Part shown: piece after piece, positions 1-9,100 of the stretch
Layout: the number at the start of each line of letters is the position of its first letter
Position numbering within the stretch: the stretch's first letter is position 1
Origin: Spodoptera frugiperda
Taxonomy: Eukaryota; Arthropoda; Insecta; Lepidoptera; Noctuidae
Assembly (NCBI RefSeq): GCF_023101765.2
Contig: NC_064212.1
Span: 2,046,001-2,110,000, forward strand
Direction of reading: 5' to 3'
Length of the DNA stretch: 64,000 bases
Notes under the pieces: generated by a model
The model's input: the letters and a program-made list of their open reading frames with translations, nothing else
Database searches by the model: none
Told to the model about the DNA's origin: nothing
Position numbers and translations under genes: made by a program

Positions 1-1469
1 GGGGATGGGTATGAAACTAGCGGCCATGTAACTTTATGTTTGAATATTTTTAAAGGTTTTTACAATGAATAAAGATATTGTCAGTGGAATAATTTACGTA
101 ATTGTGTAATAACTATACACTTCTGGTTTTACTCCCACGCGGTTTCACACCCGCTCTGCTCAGCTCCTATTGGTTGTAGCATGATATTTTATAATCTATG
201 GCCTTTCTCGATGAATGCACTAGTCAACATAAAAATGATTACTGAAATCTGACCAGTACTTTCGGAGAAAAGCGCGTTCGAACGAACGAACGAACAATCA
301 AACAAAACATACTCCTCAGGTTTATATTGATTTATTATTGAGGTGCATACCAGTTCAATATTTCTTTTCGCCCCTGATAGGAGTCATCTTTATTATTAAT
401 AATAACTCCTTTATTTATATCCTAAATCTATCTAATACAATATGATAGGTAACTGGTGTTGCTCTTGTACCGAGGCTATAGTGAAACATAAGCTACATTG
501 CCATTGATCATAACATAAAAAAATACTACAAATATTTTAAAAAATCTCTCAAAACTCGCCCGTTTCGTGGCCCCACACCGCACGTCACAGTCCTTTGACG
601 GCGGTTGTACCCAATCCTCGGATTATCGGTTGATTTGTAGACTTATGGCGTCACTTGTTAACCTGACCTGTTATTGTACTAGCCACAAATCCAGGATTTG
701 TCTGAATCGAGGCCTAATTTCAGGCCTTTTGTAATCCATTAGGTACGTTATATTCGGATGGATGGAACTGGAATAATTGGGTCTTTTGGTAATTTTCGTG
801 TTAATTGACAATGGTTTTAGTATTATAAATGATTGGTATTTGCCCTGGATTTCATCTCTGTGTCTACTATAATATTAAATTTGCTACTTTATGAACTATG
901 AGAAACAACAATTTGCTAAGTCTTTGTACTAGGACCTTATTGACTGGCAATGGTGGCTAAATGGGCAAGCATTATAGTATTTCTCAAACAAGTAGGTAAT
1001 TGATTTTTAAATAAGATAAAAAGACCATGCTTCAAAGCAAATCTCCAGGAAGCGGTCACAAAGTTTCACAGCTTAGCTATTACGTCTTCGTACTTCGTAG
1101 CATGGAGCTACATAGCATCTCTGGTGGAAAATCTCCCTAAATGAGTACAAAATACCCTGTACCAAAATAATACGGAACGATTACTTGTTTACTCTCTAAA
1201 CGCAAGTGTAACAATAAAGCCGCCGTGCGACAAAGAATATTCAGTAAAAGTAAAAGAAAATATCCTTTCTGTAAAGTAATAGTGAACGTTTAAGCAAAAA
1301 AGCACAGTTTCCTCCCATATTTGCTTGTGTAAATGCGTGTGAAAATCTCGCGAATTTGTTGGGATCAGGGGCTGTGCAACTGCGGGTCAAAATGCAGAAG
1401 TGTCATTACGTTTTCTACGAACTAAACTAACAACGACCTTCAAGAAAAGAGCATTCTCCTTTTTAAACA
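1..1469. other. Gene-free repeat-derived stretch
   Basis: I see no coding region here. A fragment at about 1022-1140 has the CACAGCTTAGCTATTAC and CATCTCTGGTGGAAAA words of the long foldback family found complete at 15583-15880. A short GAAC microsatellite lies at about 279-295. The rest is unremarkable AT-rich DNA. Confidence 0.5.
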
Positions 1470-1556
1470 GGATGGCAACGCACCTGTGACTCCTCTGGTG
1501 TTGCGGGTGTCCTTGGGCGGCGATGATCACTTACCATCAGGTGACTCGTTTGCACA
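1470..1556 (+). repeat. 3' tail of dispersed repeat family C
   Basis: The stretch holds the block 'CCTCTGGTGTTGCGGGTGTCC' in shortened form followed by 'CTTACCATCAGGTGA', the hallmark tail of a repeat seen many times in this window (for example 17275, 23612, 30825 and 43300). It lies directly against the non-LTR fragment at 1557. Confidence 0.55.
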
Positions 1557-2080
1557 ACAAAAACAAAAAGTTTTTTTTTTATTTAAATTTTTATAACATA
1601 CACAACCTTATAGCTATGGAACAGTATAACTCAAGTGAATATAAAGAACATGTAACACACAGTTATCATACTAGGAGAGCTGTACAGGGTAAATTTGTAA
1701 TACCACAAGTAAAAAATTACAATGGGAAAAGGACTAGGCAATATTTGACCCCAATAATTTATAATAAAGTAGCTTTCATAAGAAATAAAACTGTTAACCT
1801 AAACAAATTATCCTTAAAGAAAAGACTGAAGAAGGAATTTATAAATATGTTAAACACAGAAGTACCTGTTTAAAATTAAAGTTCATTGTTTTAGATATAA
1901 TATAAAGATATATATTCTGTAACCATAAATAGTAGTAATAAGTAAATAGTAGTAATAAGTAATAATATTGTATAAGTATAAGAGCGCCACTATCGCCAAT
2001 AAACTGTAATACAGTTTGGCGATTTTTGATGTAAAAGTTAAATATGTAAACTTTAATGAATAAATAATTAAAAAAAAAAA
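1557..2080 (+). mobile_element. 5'-truncated non-LTR retrotransposon 3' end
   Basis: An open frame runs from 1523 to 1873. Its last 70 residues (HTRRAVQGKF, then RQYLTPIIYNK, then KKRLKKEFINML) have the spacing of the C-terminal end of CR1/Jockey-type reverse transcriptases: a TR pair, a basic proline segment, a Y..P..YNK block and a final basic helix. About 200 bp of AT-rich 3' UTR follow, including a repeated AGTAGTAATAAGTAA motif, and the unit ends in an A-run at 2067-2080. The stretch is too short for function; it is a dead 5'-truncated copy. The initiator methionine at 1523 lies in the neighbouring repeat and is not a real start. Confidence 0.5.
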
Positions 2081-2985
2081 CAAGTAAGCTTTAATAAGCC
2101 CTTCATTTAATGAAATCTTCTACCAATCGGCAGTAAAAGCGGTTTATTTCTGATTTCGATTTTTGTTTGGTACTCTGTGTTCTAATCTATCCTCACCGCA
2201 TTCTGAGTATGAACTAATTGAACAATTAGTGAAATTATTTGAATTTTAGTTTTTTGATAGACCTTGTCATTGTCTTGTTTCCCAGACCAGTGGCAATGGA
2301 CTGTCACGGGCTGTGTCAGGGCCTTCTCCAACAAGGTTTTGCTATAGGCTTTCACGCTTTGTAGGCAAACAAACTTTCTATAATACTAGCTTCTGCCCGC
2401 GACTTAATTATTAAAAATAATAAAAAAATTTAGGGTTGTACCCCTAACATTTAGGGGGATGAAAAATAGATGTTGGCCGATTCCTATAGATACTGGATAA
2501 GCACAAAAAATTTCATCAAAATCGGTCAAGCCGTTTCGGAGGAGTATGTGCAACGAAAATTGTGACACGAGAATTTTATATATTAGATTTTCCAAATGGA
2601 ACTTCTGCTTCTTACTTTTGTATTCCCGGAAGCGTCGCCGTCACCCGAAGCAAGGCTTCCGATTATAAGCTTCGGCGCCCGCATTTTCGATTTTTCATGT
2701 TTTAAACGATGCTAAATTGGTCTGGCAACTTCTACGGGAAGTTCAAACCCAATCTGCTTCTGATTTTCTCCGTAATAACATTTTTGAGTGGTTTACAAGT
2801 CAATATTATTATGTTAGAGTCAATCAGACGTATTAATGGGAGAGATAGCTGAAAATTAAGTTTATCACACGTAGGAGTACTTTATTGAAAATTCTGTACA
2901 TTTTCGTCAGTTAAACTATGATCAACCCAAGAATTAACATGATAATAAAAAACCTTTTGTTTTCGGCTTATTCACGTAATTATAG
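2081..2985. other. Gene-free, old non-LTR debris
   Basis: No coding potential. At about 2395-2590 there is a fragment with 'ATTTCATCAAAATCGGTCAAG' style words (shortened here), a common 3'-region signature of old RTE-like elements in Lepidoptera. Nothing else is recognisable. Confidence 0.4.
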
Positions 2986-3160
2986 TAGCAGCGCGACAGT
3001 CGCCGCGTTGTGTGTCGCGGAATGCTGCTCATGAATATGAGCCTCTAGCATGGCTTGAAACTAGTCGAGTTCCTCGTCAAATATTTACGTGAGTAAGCGG
3101 AAAAACATAATAATTAATTTAGTATGTCTCACGAAAGTTATAATAAGTATAAATAATTGT
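2986..3160 (+). repeat. Dispersed repeat family I copy
   Basis: The copy contains 'GCTTGAAACTAGTCGAG', 'TTTACGTGAGTAAGC' and 'TTAGTATGTCTCACGA'. Related copies occur at about 24250-24400, 27095-27245, 44945-45065 and 53735-53830. No coding frame or terminal structure is evident, so the class is unknown. Confidence 0.5.
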
Positions 3161-3189
3161 AATTAATCATTTTCACACAACAATTTTAT

Positions 3190-3265
3190 TCATCATCGTC
3201 ATCATATCAGCCACAACCGTCGACTGCTAAATATAAGCCTCGCCCAATGACTTCCAAATTGGCCA
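3190..3265 (+). repeat. Short LINE-like fragment
   Basis: The words 'CAACCGTCGACTGCTAAATA' and 'GCCTCGCCCAATGACTTCC' match a sequence very widespread in lepidopteran genomes that I associate with non-LTR element 3' regions. The family name is uncertain. Confidence 0.35.
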
Positions 3266-3617
3266 GTTACAATCTATCAGCAAAAACCCTTAGTTACTAA
3301 ACACTATTAATCAACAGAGGACGCTCTCTATTTACTTAAAACCTTCTATTTTTATTTCCTTTCTTATTTAAAAGGTCTCCGTTTCCCTACAAGACTGTAA
3401 GCAGCTTGTAAGTCAAGGCTCATTAATTTTCTCCAGACCAGACTTAATGTAAAAAGTAAAATATAAAAATAACGTACAATTCCCTTAAGGTAGTGTGAGT
3501 TACAATATACTGAAGATATTTGCTGTAAGCTGTTGTAAAAAAAATTAACTTTTTGGGGTTCAATAGTAACACATATAACAATGTAGTTGTTTTTTGGTAT
3601 GTTGTCTAATTGTCTTC

Positions 3618-3894
3618 TTCATTGGTTGGATGGTCGCAACTACGACTGTCAAGCAAAAGGTTTCGGGTTCGATTCTCTTGGTTTGACGATTGACTTTTAT
3701 GTGGTAAAATTTTATTCGGATTTATGTGGTTTAAAAAAAATTGCTGATAACATGGAGTTATAAATTGTGCCCAGAATACGGCAAAATTCACATCTCCTAC
3801 TACATGGGACTCATAACATTACTGGTGAAAATTCAGTATTTCATTGCACGAACTTGTGCCATTTCCCTTTAGGGGTTGAACGGCGTGACATCAC
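3618..3894 (+). repeat. tRNA-derived SINE (family A), diverged
   Basis: This is an older copy of the SINE seen more cleanly at 3911. It has the GGTCGCAA head, a B-box-like 'GGGTTCGATTC', the 'AATTGTGCCCAGAATA' core and a tail ending in GGGGTTGAACGGCGTGAC. It lies head-to-tail with the next copy. Confidence 0.6.
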
Positions 3895-3910
3895 ATTTGT
3901 TATTAAATAG

Positions 3911-4415
3911 TACAGTGGTCGCAAGTGCGACTGCCGGGCAAGGGGTCTCGGGTTCGATTCCCGGGTCGGGCAAAGTATTACTGGACTTTTTTCGGCTTTT
4001 CGAAAATATCTCAGTAGTAGCACGGAGTCTGGAATTGTGCCCAGTATATGGCAATAGACTCACCCCCTATTACATGGGACATATAACACAAATGGTGGAA
4101 AATTAACATTACGAGCCGTAAGGCAGTTGTCCCACCAACGGCGAGTGAACGACTGACTATCGGCTATTTTCTCGCTCAAGAAACGTACAATAGATATACT
4201 TTCCGTGTAAACAAAAGAGATGCATATACAAATAGTTGATCGCTGACTGTTCACACTGCCGGCGAGTGCTCGCTTCACTTGTTTGTTTTTGTTTTCACTC
4301 GTTTTCACTCGTTTCTAGTTCTAGCTCTACTCGTTACTCGTTCATCGTTGCCGGTGGGACAACTGCCTAATGTGCACCTCTGCCTACCCCTTAGGGGATA
4401 AAAGGCGTGACGCTG
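3911..4415 (+). repeat. tRNA-derived SINE (family A), split by a MITE
   Basis: The copy runs from 'GTGGTCGCAAGTGCGACTG' through a pol III B-box-like 'GGGTTCGATTCCC' to the tail 'AGGGGATAAAAGGCGTGAC'. It is interrupted at 4122-4367 by a terminal-inverted-repeat element flanked by TAA. Removing the insert restores the uninterrupted order seen in the copy at 15030. Length without insert is about 256 bp. Confidence 0.75.
4122..4367. mobile_element. MITE with TAA target duplication nested in SINE
   Basis: The element is 246 bp with terminal inverted repeats: GGCAGTTGTCCCACC at the left and its exact complement at the right, with imperfect pairing continuing inwards. TAA is present on both sides (4119-4121 and 4368-4370). 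A 3-bp TAA/TTA duplication is typical of PIF/Harbinger-type elements; assignment to that superfamily is inference. It has no coding capacity. Confidence 0.8.
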
Positions 4416-5220
4416 TAAAAAGAAATAATAATATGCAGAACCACGACACCAACGAGTTAACAAAATTATCTTTCTTAGATTATTTTGTGTAAAGAAGTTT
4501 CATGGCAATGATTTTCAGTTTGGTTTTGTAAAGTGTCTCCTTATGTTAGGGAGGTCATTTGTTTGCCTAATTTATAGGGTTAGCTTCTTATTAGTTTGTA
4601 GCCAATTACTTTTTCTTTGTTCCATTTTGTTATTTTTTTGTTTAAGAAGATACGGTGAATGTTTATCATTGTAGTATAATAACTAGCTGACCCGCGCAAC
4701 TTCGTTTGCGTGTATCCCGCTACTTCGACAAATACAGTCAACGCACCAACACATATTGGATACTAATTTTCAATTCACAATAACTTCTCTTTCCCTTAAC
4801 CGCGTTTAAAATATTAAAATGTTTTTTGGTTTCTGTGACTCTTCTTTGATCGCCCCCCCTATCAGTTTTTGGAAAAAATATTTAAGTAATGTACAGATTT
4901 TTTTTTGTCTTATATGTATAGATCAAAGTCGTAGTACCTACTTTTTAATATTATTTATTTTTTATGTACCGTTTTTTTATATTTTTTGTTTTTTTTTTTA
5001 TGTACTTACCTACTTTTGTTATACATATACATCTAACTATTATTTTCTTGTTTACTTTTTAAATTATTTACATTCTACATTTTATTACTTTTACTTACTT
5101 TTTATTTACTTAAAACAATTAATTTTTAGAAGATTAACGTTGTGTACCTACATTTTAAACTTATTTACTTTTTACATTAATATCAAAAATAAATGCGATT
5201 TAATACTAACCTTAGAATAC
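4416..5220. other. Gene-free, T-rich stretch
   Basis: At about 4683-4745 is a fragment beginning 'CTAGCTGACCCGCGCAACTTC', shortened, a common start of old lepidopteran non-LTR debris. From 4900 to 5200 the plus strand is extremely T-rich with TACTTACCTAC-like repeats. The long frame at 4819-5340 is composed of F, Y, L and I codons from this low-complexity DNA and is not a gene. Confidence 0.5.
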
Positions 5221-5225
5221 AATAC

Positions 5226-5552
5226 TTTTAGGAAATCAAAAATGGAACTAAATAAAAAAAAACACAAACCACACTTATTTATTAATTGTTACAAAAATAC
5301 AAACTTAACGGAAACTAAAACAAAATTACCAACTTTTTAATAACGAAACAAATCACATTAAAATTTAATTACACGCGAAATTAATATTCAACAAAAAGGC
5401 AGTTCGACCATTCAAACGGGCAGAGGTTCCCCTTGCCAAGTGAGCTCGACGAGAAAAGGCGCGAACTGCGGTTGCAAGCGCTTATATAGACAGCAGGCTC
5501 CGCCCACTCGTGTTCCCGCCATTATCACGAGATCTGTCACTACTCCTCTAAC
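5226..5552 (-). repeat. 3' LTR of the Gypsy-type element
   Basis: 327 bp, identical to 10884-11210. In element sense it contains a TATATAAG box at about 5481-5489 and an AATAAA polyadenylation signal at 5278-5283. One base of its outer edge is ambiguous because the following base is A in both copies. The stop codon of the predicted 3' exon (5540-5542) lies inside it. Confidence 0.95.
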
Positions 5553-5727
5553 ACGGCCTCTCCTGACTGGAGGACGTCCTCGTCTTCCTCTTCCTGGATT
5601 CGGAGCGGCTCCGTGGCTCCAGAGGTGCCGGGTACAGGCTCGGTCATCCCCTCGCCTCTAGGATGCACATCATGCGTGGCAGCTCGCTCAGGCGTGAACT
5701 CTACCTCCTCATCATTGCTATCTGCGT
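5540..5727 (-). CDS. Predicted acidic 3' coding exon of the retrotransposon
   Basis: A frame open to a stop at 5540-5542 encodes about 62 residues very rich in D and E (an EEEDED stretch; NDEEVEF near the start). It is preceded on the minus strand by a strong acceptor, a T-rich tract ending TTTTCAG at 5728-5730. The end of the pol frame contains a strong donor, GTGAGT at 6125-6130, and both boundaries have matching phase, so splicing would replace the last few pol residues with this acidic tail. The final residues lie in the LTR. Alternatively it is an independent small frame starting at 5755, or a chance frame. No function is recognised; splicing is inferred only from sequence. Confidence 0.5.
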
Positions 5728-6130
5728 CTGAAAACATAAGCAAATAACAATCCAATTATAAAAAAAAAACTGAAGATTCACGCTATTAAATCGTATACAA
5801 TGAACCATAGGCACTACGTTAGCATAGTTCAATCAAACACTAGAGAGGAAGCACTACGTTAGCTATCTCTATTATCACGAAACAGAGGCACTACGTTAGC
5901 TTGTTTCACAAATGAACCATAGGCACTACGTTAGCATAGTTCAATCATCCATTAGAGAGGAAGCACTACGTTAGCTATCTCTATTATCACGAAACAGAGG
6001 CACTACGTTAGCTTGTTCCACACCGTAAAAAACACGGATACATGACATAGGCACGACGTTAGCGTATCATGTTTAATCCACACTTGTAAGACATAGGCAC
6101 GACGTTAGCTTATCATACGGGTATACTCAC
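5728..6130 (-). other. Predicted 403-bp intron containing the hairpin array
   Basis: On the minus strand the interval begins GTGAGTATAC and ends TTATGTTTTCAG, which are good consensus splice sites. The upstream exon ends with one base of a codon and the downstream exon begins with two, so the reading frame is kept. Nearly all of the interval is the hairpin array at 5801-6117. Confidence 0.55.
5801..6117 (-). repeat. Array of eight stem-loops with a shared loop
   Basis: Eight units carry the core GCACTACGTTAGC (first six) or GCACGACGTTAGC (last two). They lie at about 5801-5831, 5842-5870, 5879-5907, 5913-5943, 5954-5982, 5991-6019, 6041-6071 and 6087-6117. Most cores are flanked by short complementary arms that differ between units (TGAACCAT/ATAGTTCA, AGAGA/TCTCT, GAAACA/TGTTTC, CATGA/TCATG); the eighth is the weakest. 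Several mismatches become G-U pairs when read as element-sense RNA. Units 1-3 and 4-6 form a 112-bp tandem duplication. In RNA this would be a row of hairpins presenting one conserved loop. The role is unknown; an RNA signal for packaging, export or protein binding is an inference. Confidence 0.85.
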
Positions 6131-9100
6131 TTTCAAAGTAAGCAGCGCATGTCTCCGGAGTCCACTCCCCGCGCCACGGCTTCATGTACTGAGCCGCAGC
6201 TTGTGTAGATTTACCGTAGGAGCCCGTCAACAGCTGTAGCTCATATCGGTCGTGGGGAAGTGCTTTGACCACACGATAGGGCCCGCGCATGCCAGAGTCG
6301 AGCTTGCCAGTCGATTGTGTCTGCTTAATTACAAAGACAAGTGAGTTAGTTTCAAATGCCCGAGGTGTTTTTCGGTTAGCGTTCACAGTCGTGTCCTGCT
6401 GCTGCTGGTTTCTAGCCAAACGCTCCGACGCCCGTTGTCTCTGCATCTCCCTCATCGCTTCACGGTTAGGGTGAGAACTGTCCAGAGCCGCATCACGTAC
6501 TAAGTGCCTTATGAGAGGCGTGGCTGCTTCGATGCCTACGAGCAAGTTCAGTGGCGATAGCTGAGTGGTCTTTTGCTTAGTTATGTTGAGAATAAGTTGC
6601 GATCGCCACATCATGTCTGCCCATTCATCCTTGCGATGATTGCACTGAATGCGAATCATATTCAAAAGTGTTCGGCAGTAACGTTCCACTTGCCCATTTG
6701 AATGGTGCATCTCCGGTGTAATGAGATGCAAGTCGATGCCCAACTCTGAGATGAACTTCGTGAAGTCTGAACTCTGAAACATCCTGCCTCTGTCCGCGAC
6801 TATTAATTTCGGTGTACCAAATAACGAAATAACATTTGTAACGAGTCGTTTTAATTCTATAGCGTCTTGTCCAAACATAGGGTACAATAGACAGAATTTG
6901 GAAAAGGAGTCTATTACAATCAGAACATATCGATAACCATTTGATTGAGGCAGAGGGCCTAATGCATCTATATGAACTATTTCGAAAGGGGCACAAGGTT
7001 TCTCCCACGAGTGTATTGGTTGTCGTGGAGCCCTCGGGGCCTTTTTATGCGTTAAACAAATAAGACAATGACCTATGTACTTTTGCACGAATGATTTTAA
7101 AGAAGGGAACCAAAAATGTTTTCTAATGAGCTCTAAAGTCTTATCAGCACCAAGGTGATCATGTTCGTCATGAAATATCTTGAGTAAGCTGAGCCTGTGA
7201 CCTTTCGGCACGTAACACAAGAATCTTGGCTCCTCTCCGATTGGAGAGTACTTGTAAAAGAGTAGATCGTTTTTATGTACGTAGCGGTTTGAATCTAGCT
7301 GTCCGTCTGTCAGTTTTTGGATGAGTTGTTGGGTCTCCTCGTCTGCAGCCTGCGCTATTCGAGCCCAGTTTTGCTGTTTACGAACTTCACAAACGTTAAC
7401 GGGGTTTCGACTCAAATAGTCTGCGTGCGACATTGAACTGCCCTTACGGTATTCCAGGGCGAAATCAAAGTCCTGCAGATACATCCACCATCTGGCAACA
7501 CGTGGCAGCAAGTCTTTCTTCTGCTGGGTAGATTTCAGAGCATTACAGTCAGTTACCACTTTAAAATGAACACCGACCAGATAGTGTCTGTAGTGCTGCA
7601 GCGCCTTGACCACCGCCAGAGTCTCGAGCTCATAGGAATGGTATCGAGGTTCGGCGCCCTGCGTTCGCTTACTAAAATACCCAACGGCTCGTTTGTGTCC
7701 GTTCCCGTGAACCTGAAGGAGCACCGCACCATACCCAATTGAGCTTGCATCTGTGTGGACTTCGATGGGTAAACTTGGGTCGTATATGGCTAATACAGGT
7801 TCACTAGTTAAGTGTGCGATTATTTCTTGGCGTGCTTCTTCTTGTTCACTTCCCCACACAAACAATGCACCCTTTTTAGTAAGTTTGGTAATCGGGGTGC
7901 TTCTAGCAGCGAAATTAGGAATATAACGACGAAAATAACTGGCCAAACCTAAGAACTGACGAACTTGCTTGACCGTTTTCGGATTAGGGGCTTCTATCAG
8001 TGCTTTAACCTTAAGTTCGCTCGGCCGTACCTGACCTTGGCTTATAGTGCGACCTAGGTACTCGATCTCGGTCGATAAAAATGAACATTTCTTTAAATTG
8101 ATAGAGAATCCAGCATCAGCAAGCGTTTGAAGTACGTCACGCAAGTAAGTAAGGCCTTCGTCTACAGTATTACTAAGTATCAGTACATCATCAATGTACA
8201 CAAGGGTTTTACCAGATTCCAACTGACGTCGAAGAGTTTTTGACATAATGCGCTGATAAACTACGGGTGCGTTCGCTAAACCATACGGCATCTTTAAATA
8301 TTCATAATGACCTTCTGGTGTAACGAATCCCGTGAGCGGTATTGCTTCTTCGTCCATCGGAATCTGATGAAAGCCTGTGGCCATGTCAAGGCTAGTGAAG
8401 AACTTATGCTTCCCTAACCGGTCGATCTGATCGTCGATCAATGGCAAAGGGAAGCGGTCTTTGACGGTAATCTCATTCAATTTGCGGTAATCAACGCACA
8501 TGCGGTCCGATCCATCCTTCTTTTTCACTAGAAGTATCGGACTCGCATATTCAGACTCTGATTCCCGAATAATCTTCTTATCGAGAAGCTCTTGAATGAT
8601 CTGACGAACCTTCAAAATTTCCGGCAACGAAAGTCTATACGGCCTGTAATTGACAGGTGTTGCATTATTTAGTTTGATCGACATGCTGCCAGTATTCACT
8701 GTAGTAGCAGCTGTTCCCGAAATAAGAAATTTAGAAAATTCGTTGATCAAGTCAAGCATTCTATCTAGGTCAGAACCGGTCAAAGATGTTTTAATAGGGA
8801 TATCATCTGTGGATAAAGCACACATGACATTATCGGTACGTCCCTGTTTATAAGTAAGATATTGTTGATCGCGAGTACGAACATAGGTTACTCCTTCACG
8901 ATTCAACACATCAGTACCGACTATGATAGGGGTGGTTAAAAATTCTGGGGATACCGCATGCAAATCCACTTCCAGAGTAATTTTGTCAAACTCTATTGGT
9001 AAAGTAACGAAAAAAGTAGACTCAACCTCTTGACTACCAATACCTCTCAATACTCTAAAAGCAGGTTTGCGTGTGCATCTAAAATGTTTTAACAATGTGG

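Noticed and set aside
3950..3972. tRNA gene suggested by a B-box-like GGTTCGATTCC
   Set aside because: The same block occurs in many dispersed family A copies and there is no cloverleaf with a matching acceptor stem; it is a tRNA-derived SINE.
4819..5340. 173-residue plus-strand frame
   Set aside because: Composed mainly of F, Y, L and I from T-rich low-complexity DNA and runs into the LTR.
5801..6117. CRISPR-like array (short repeats at 37-41 bp spacing)
   Set aside because: The host is an insect, the repeats sit inside an LTR retrotransposon, the spacers are the stems of hairpins and two halves are a 112-bp duplication.
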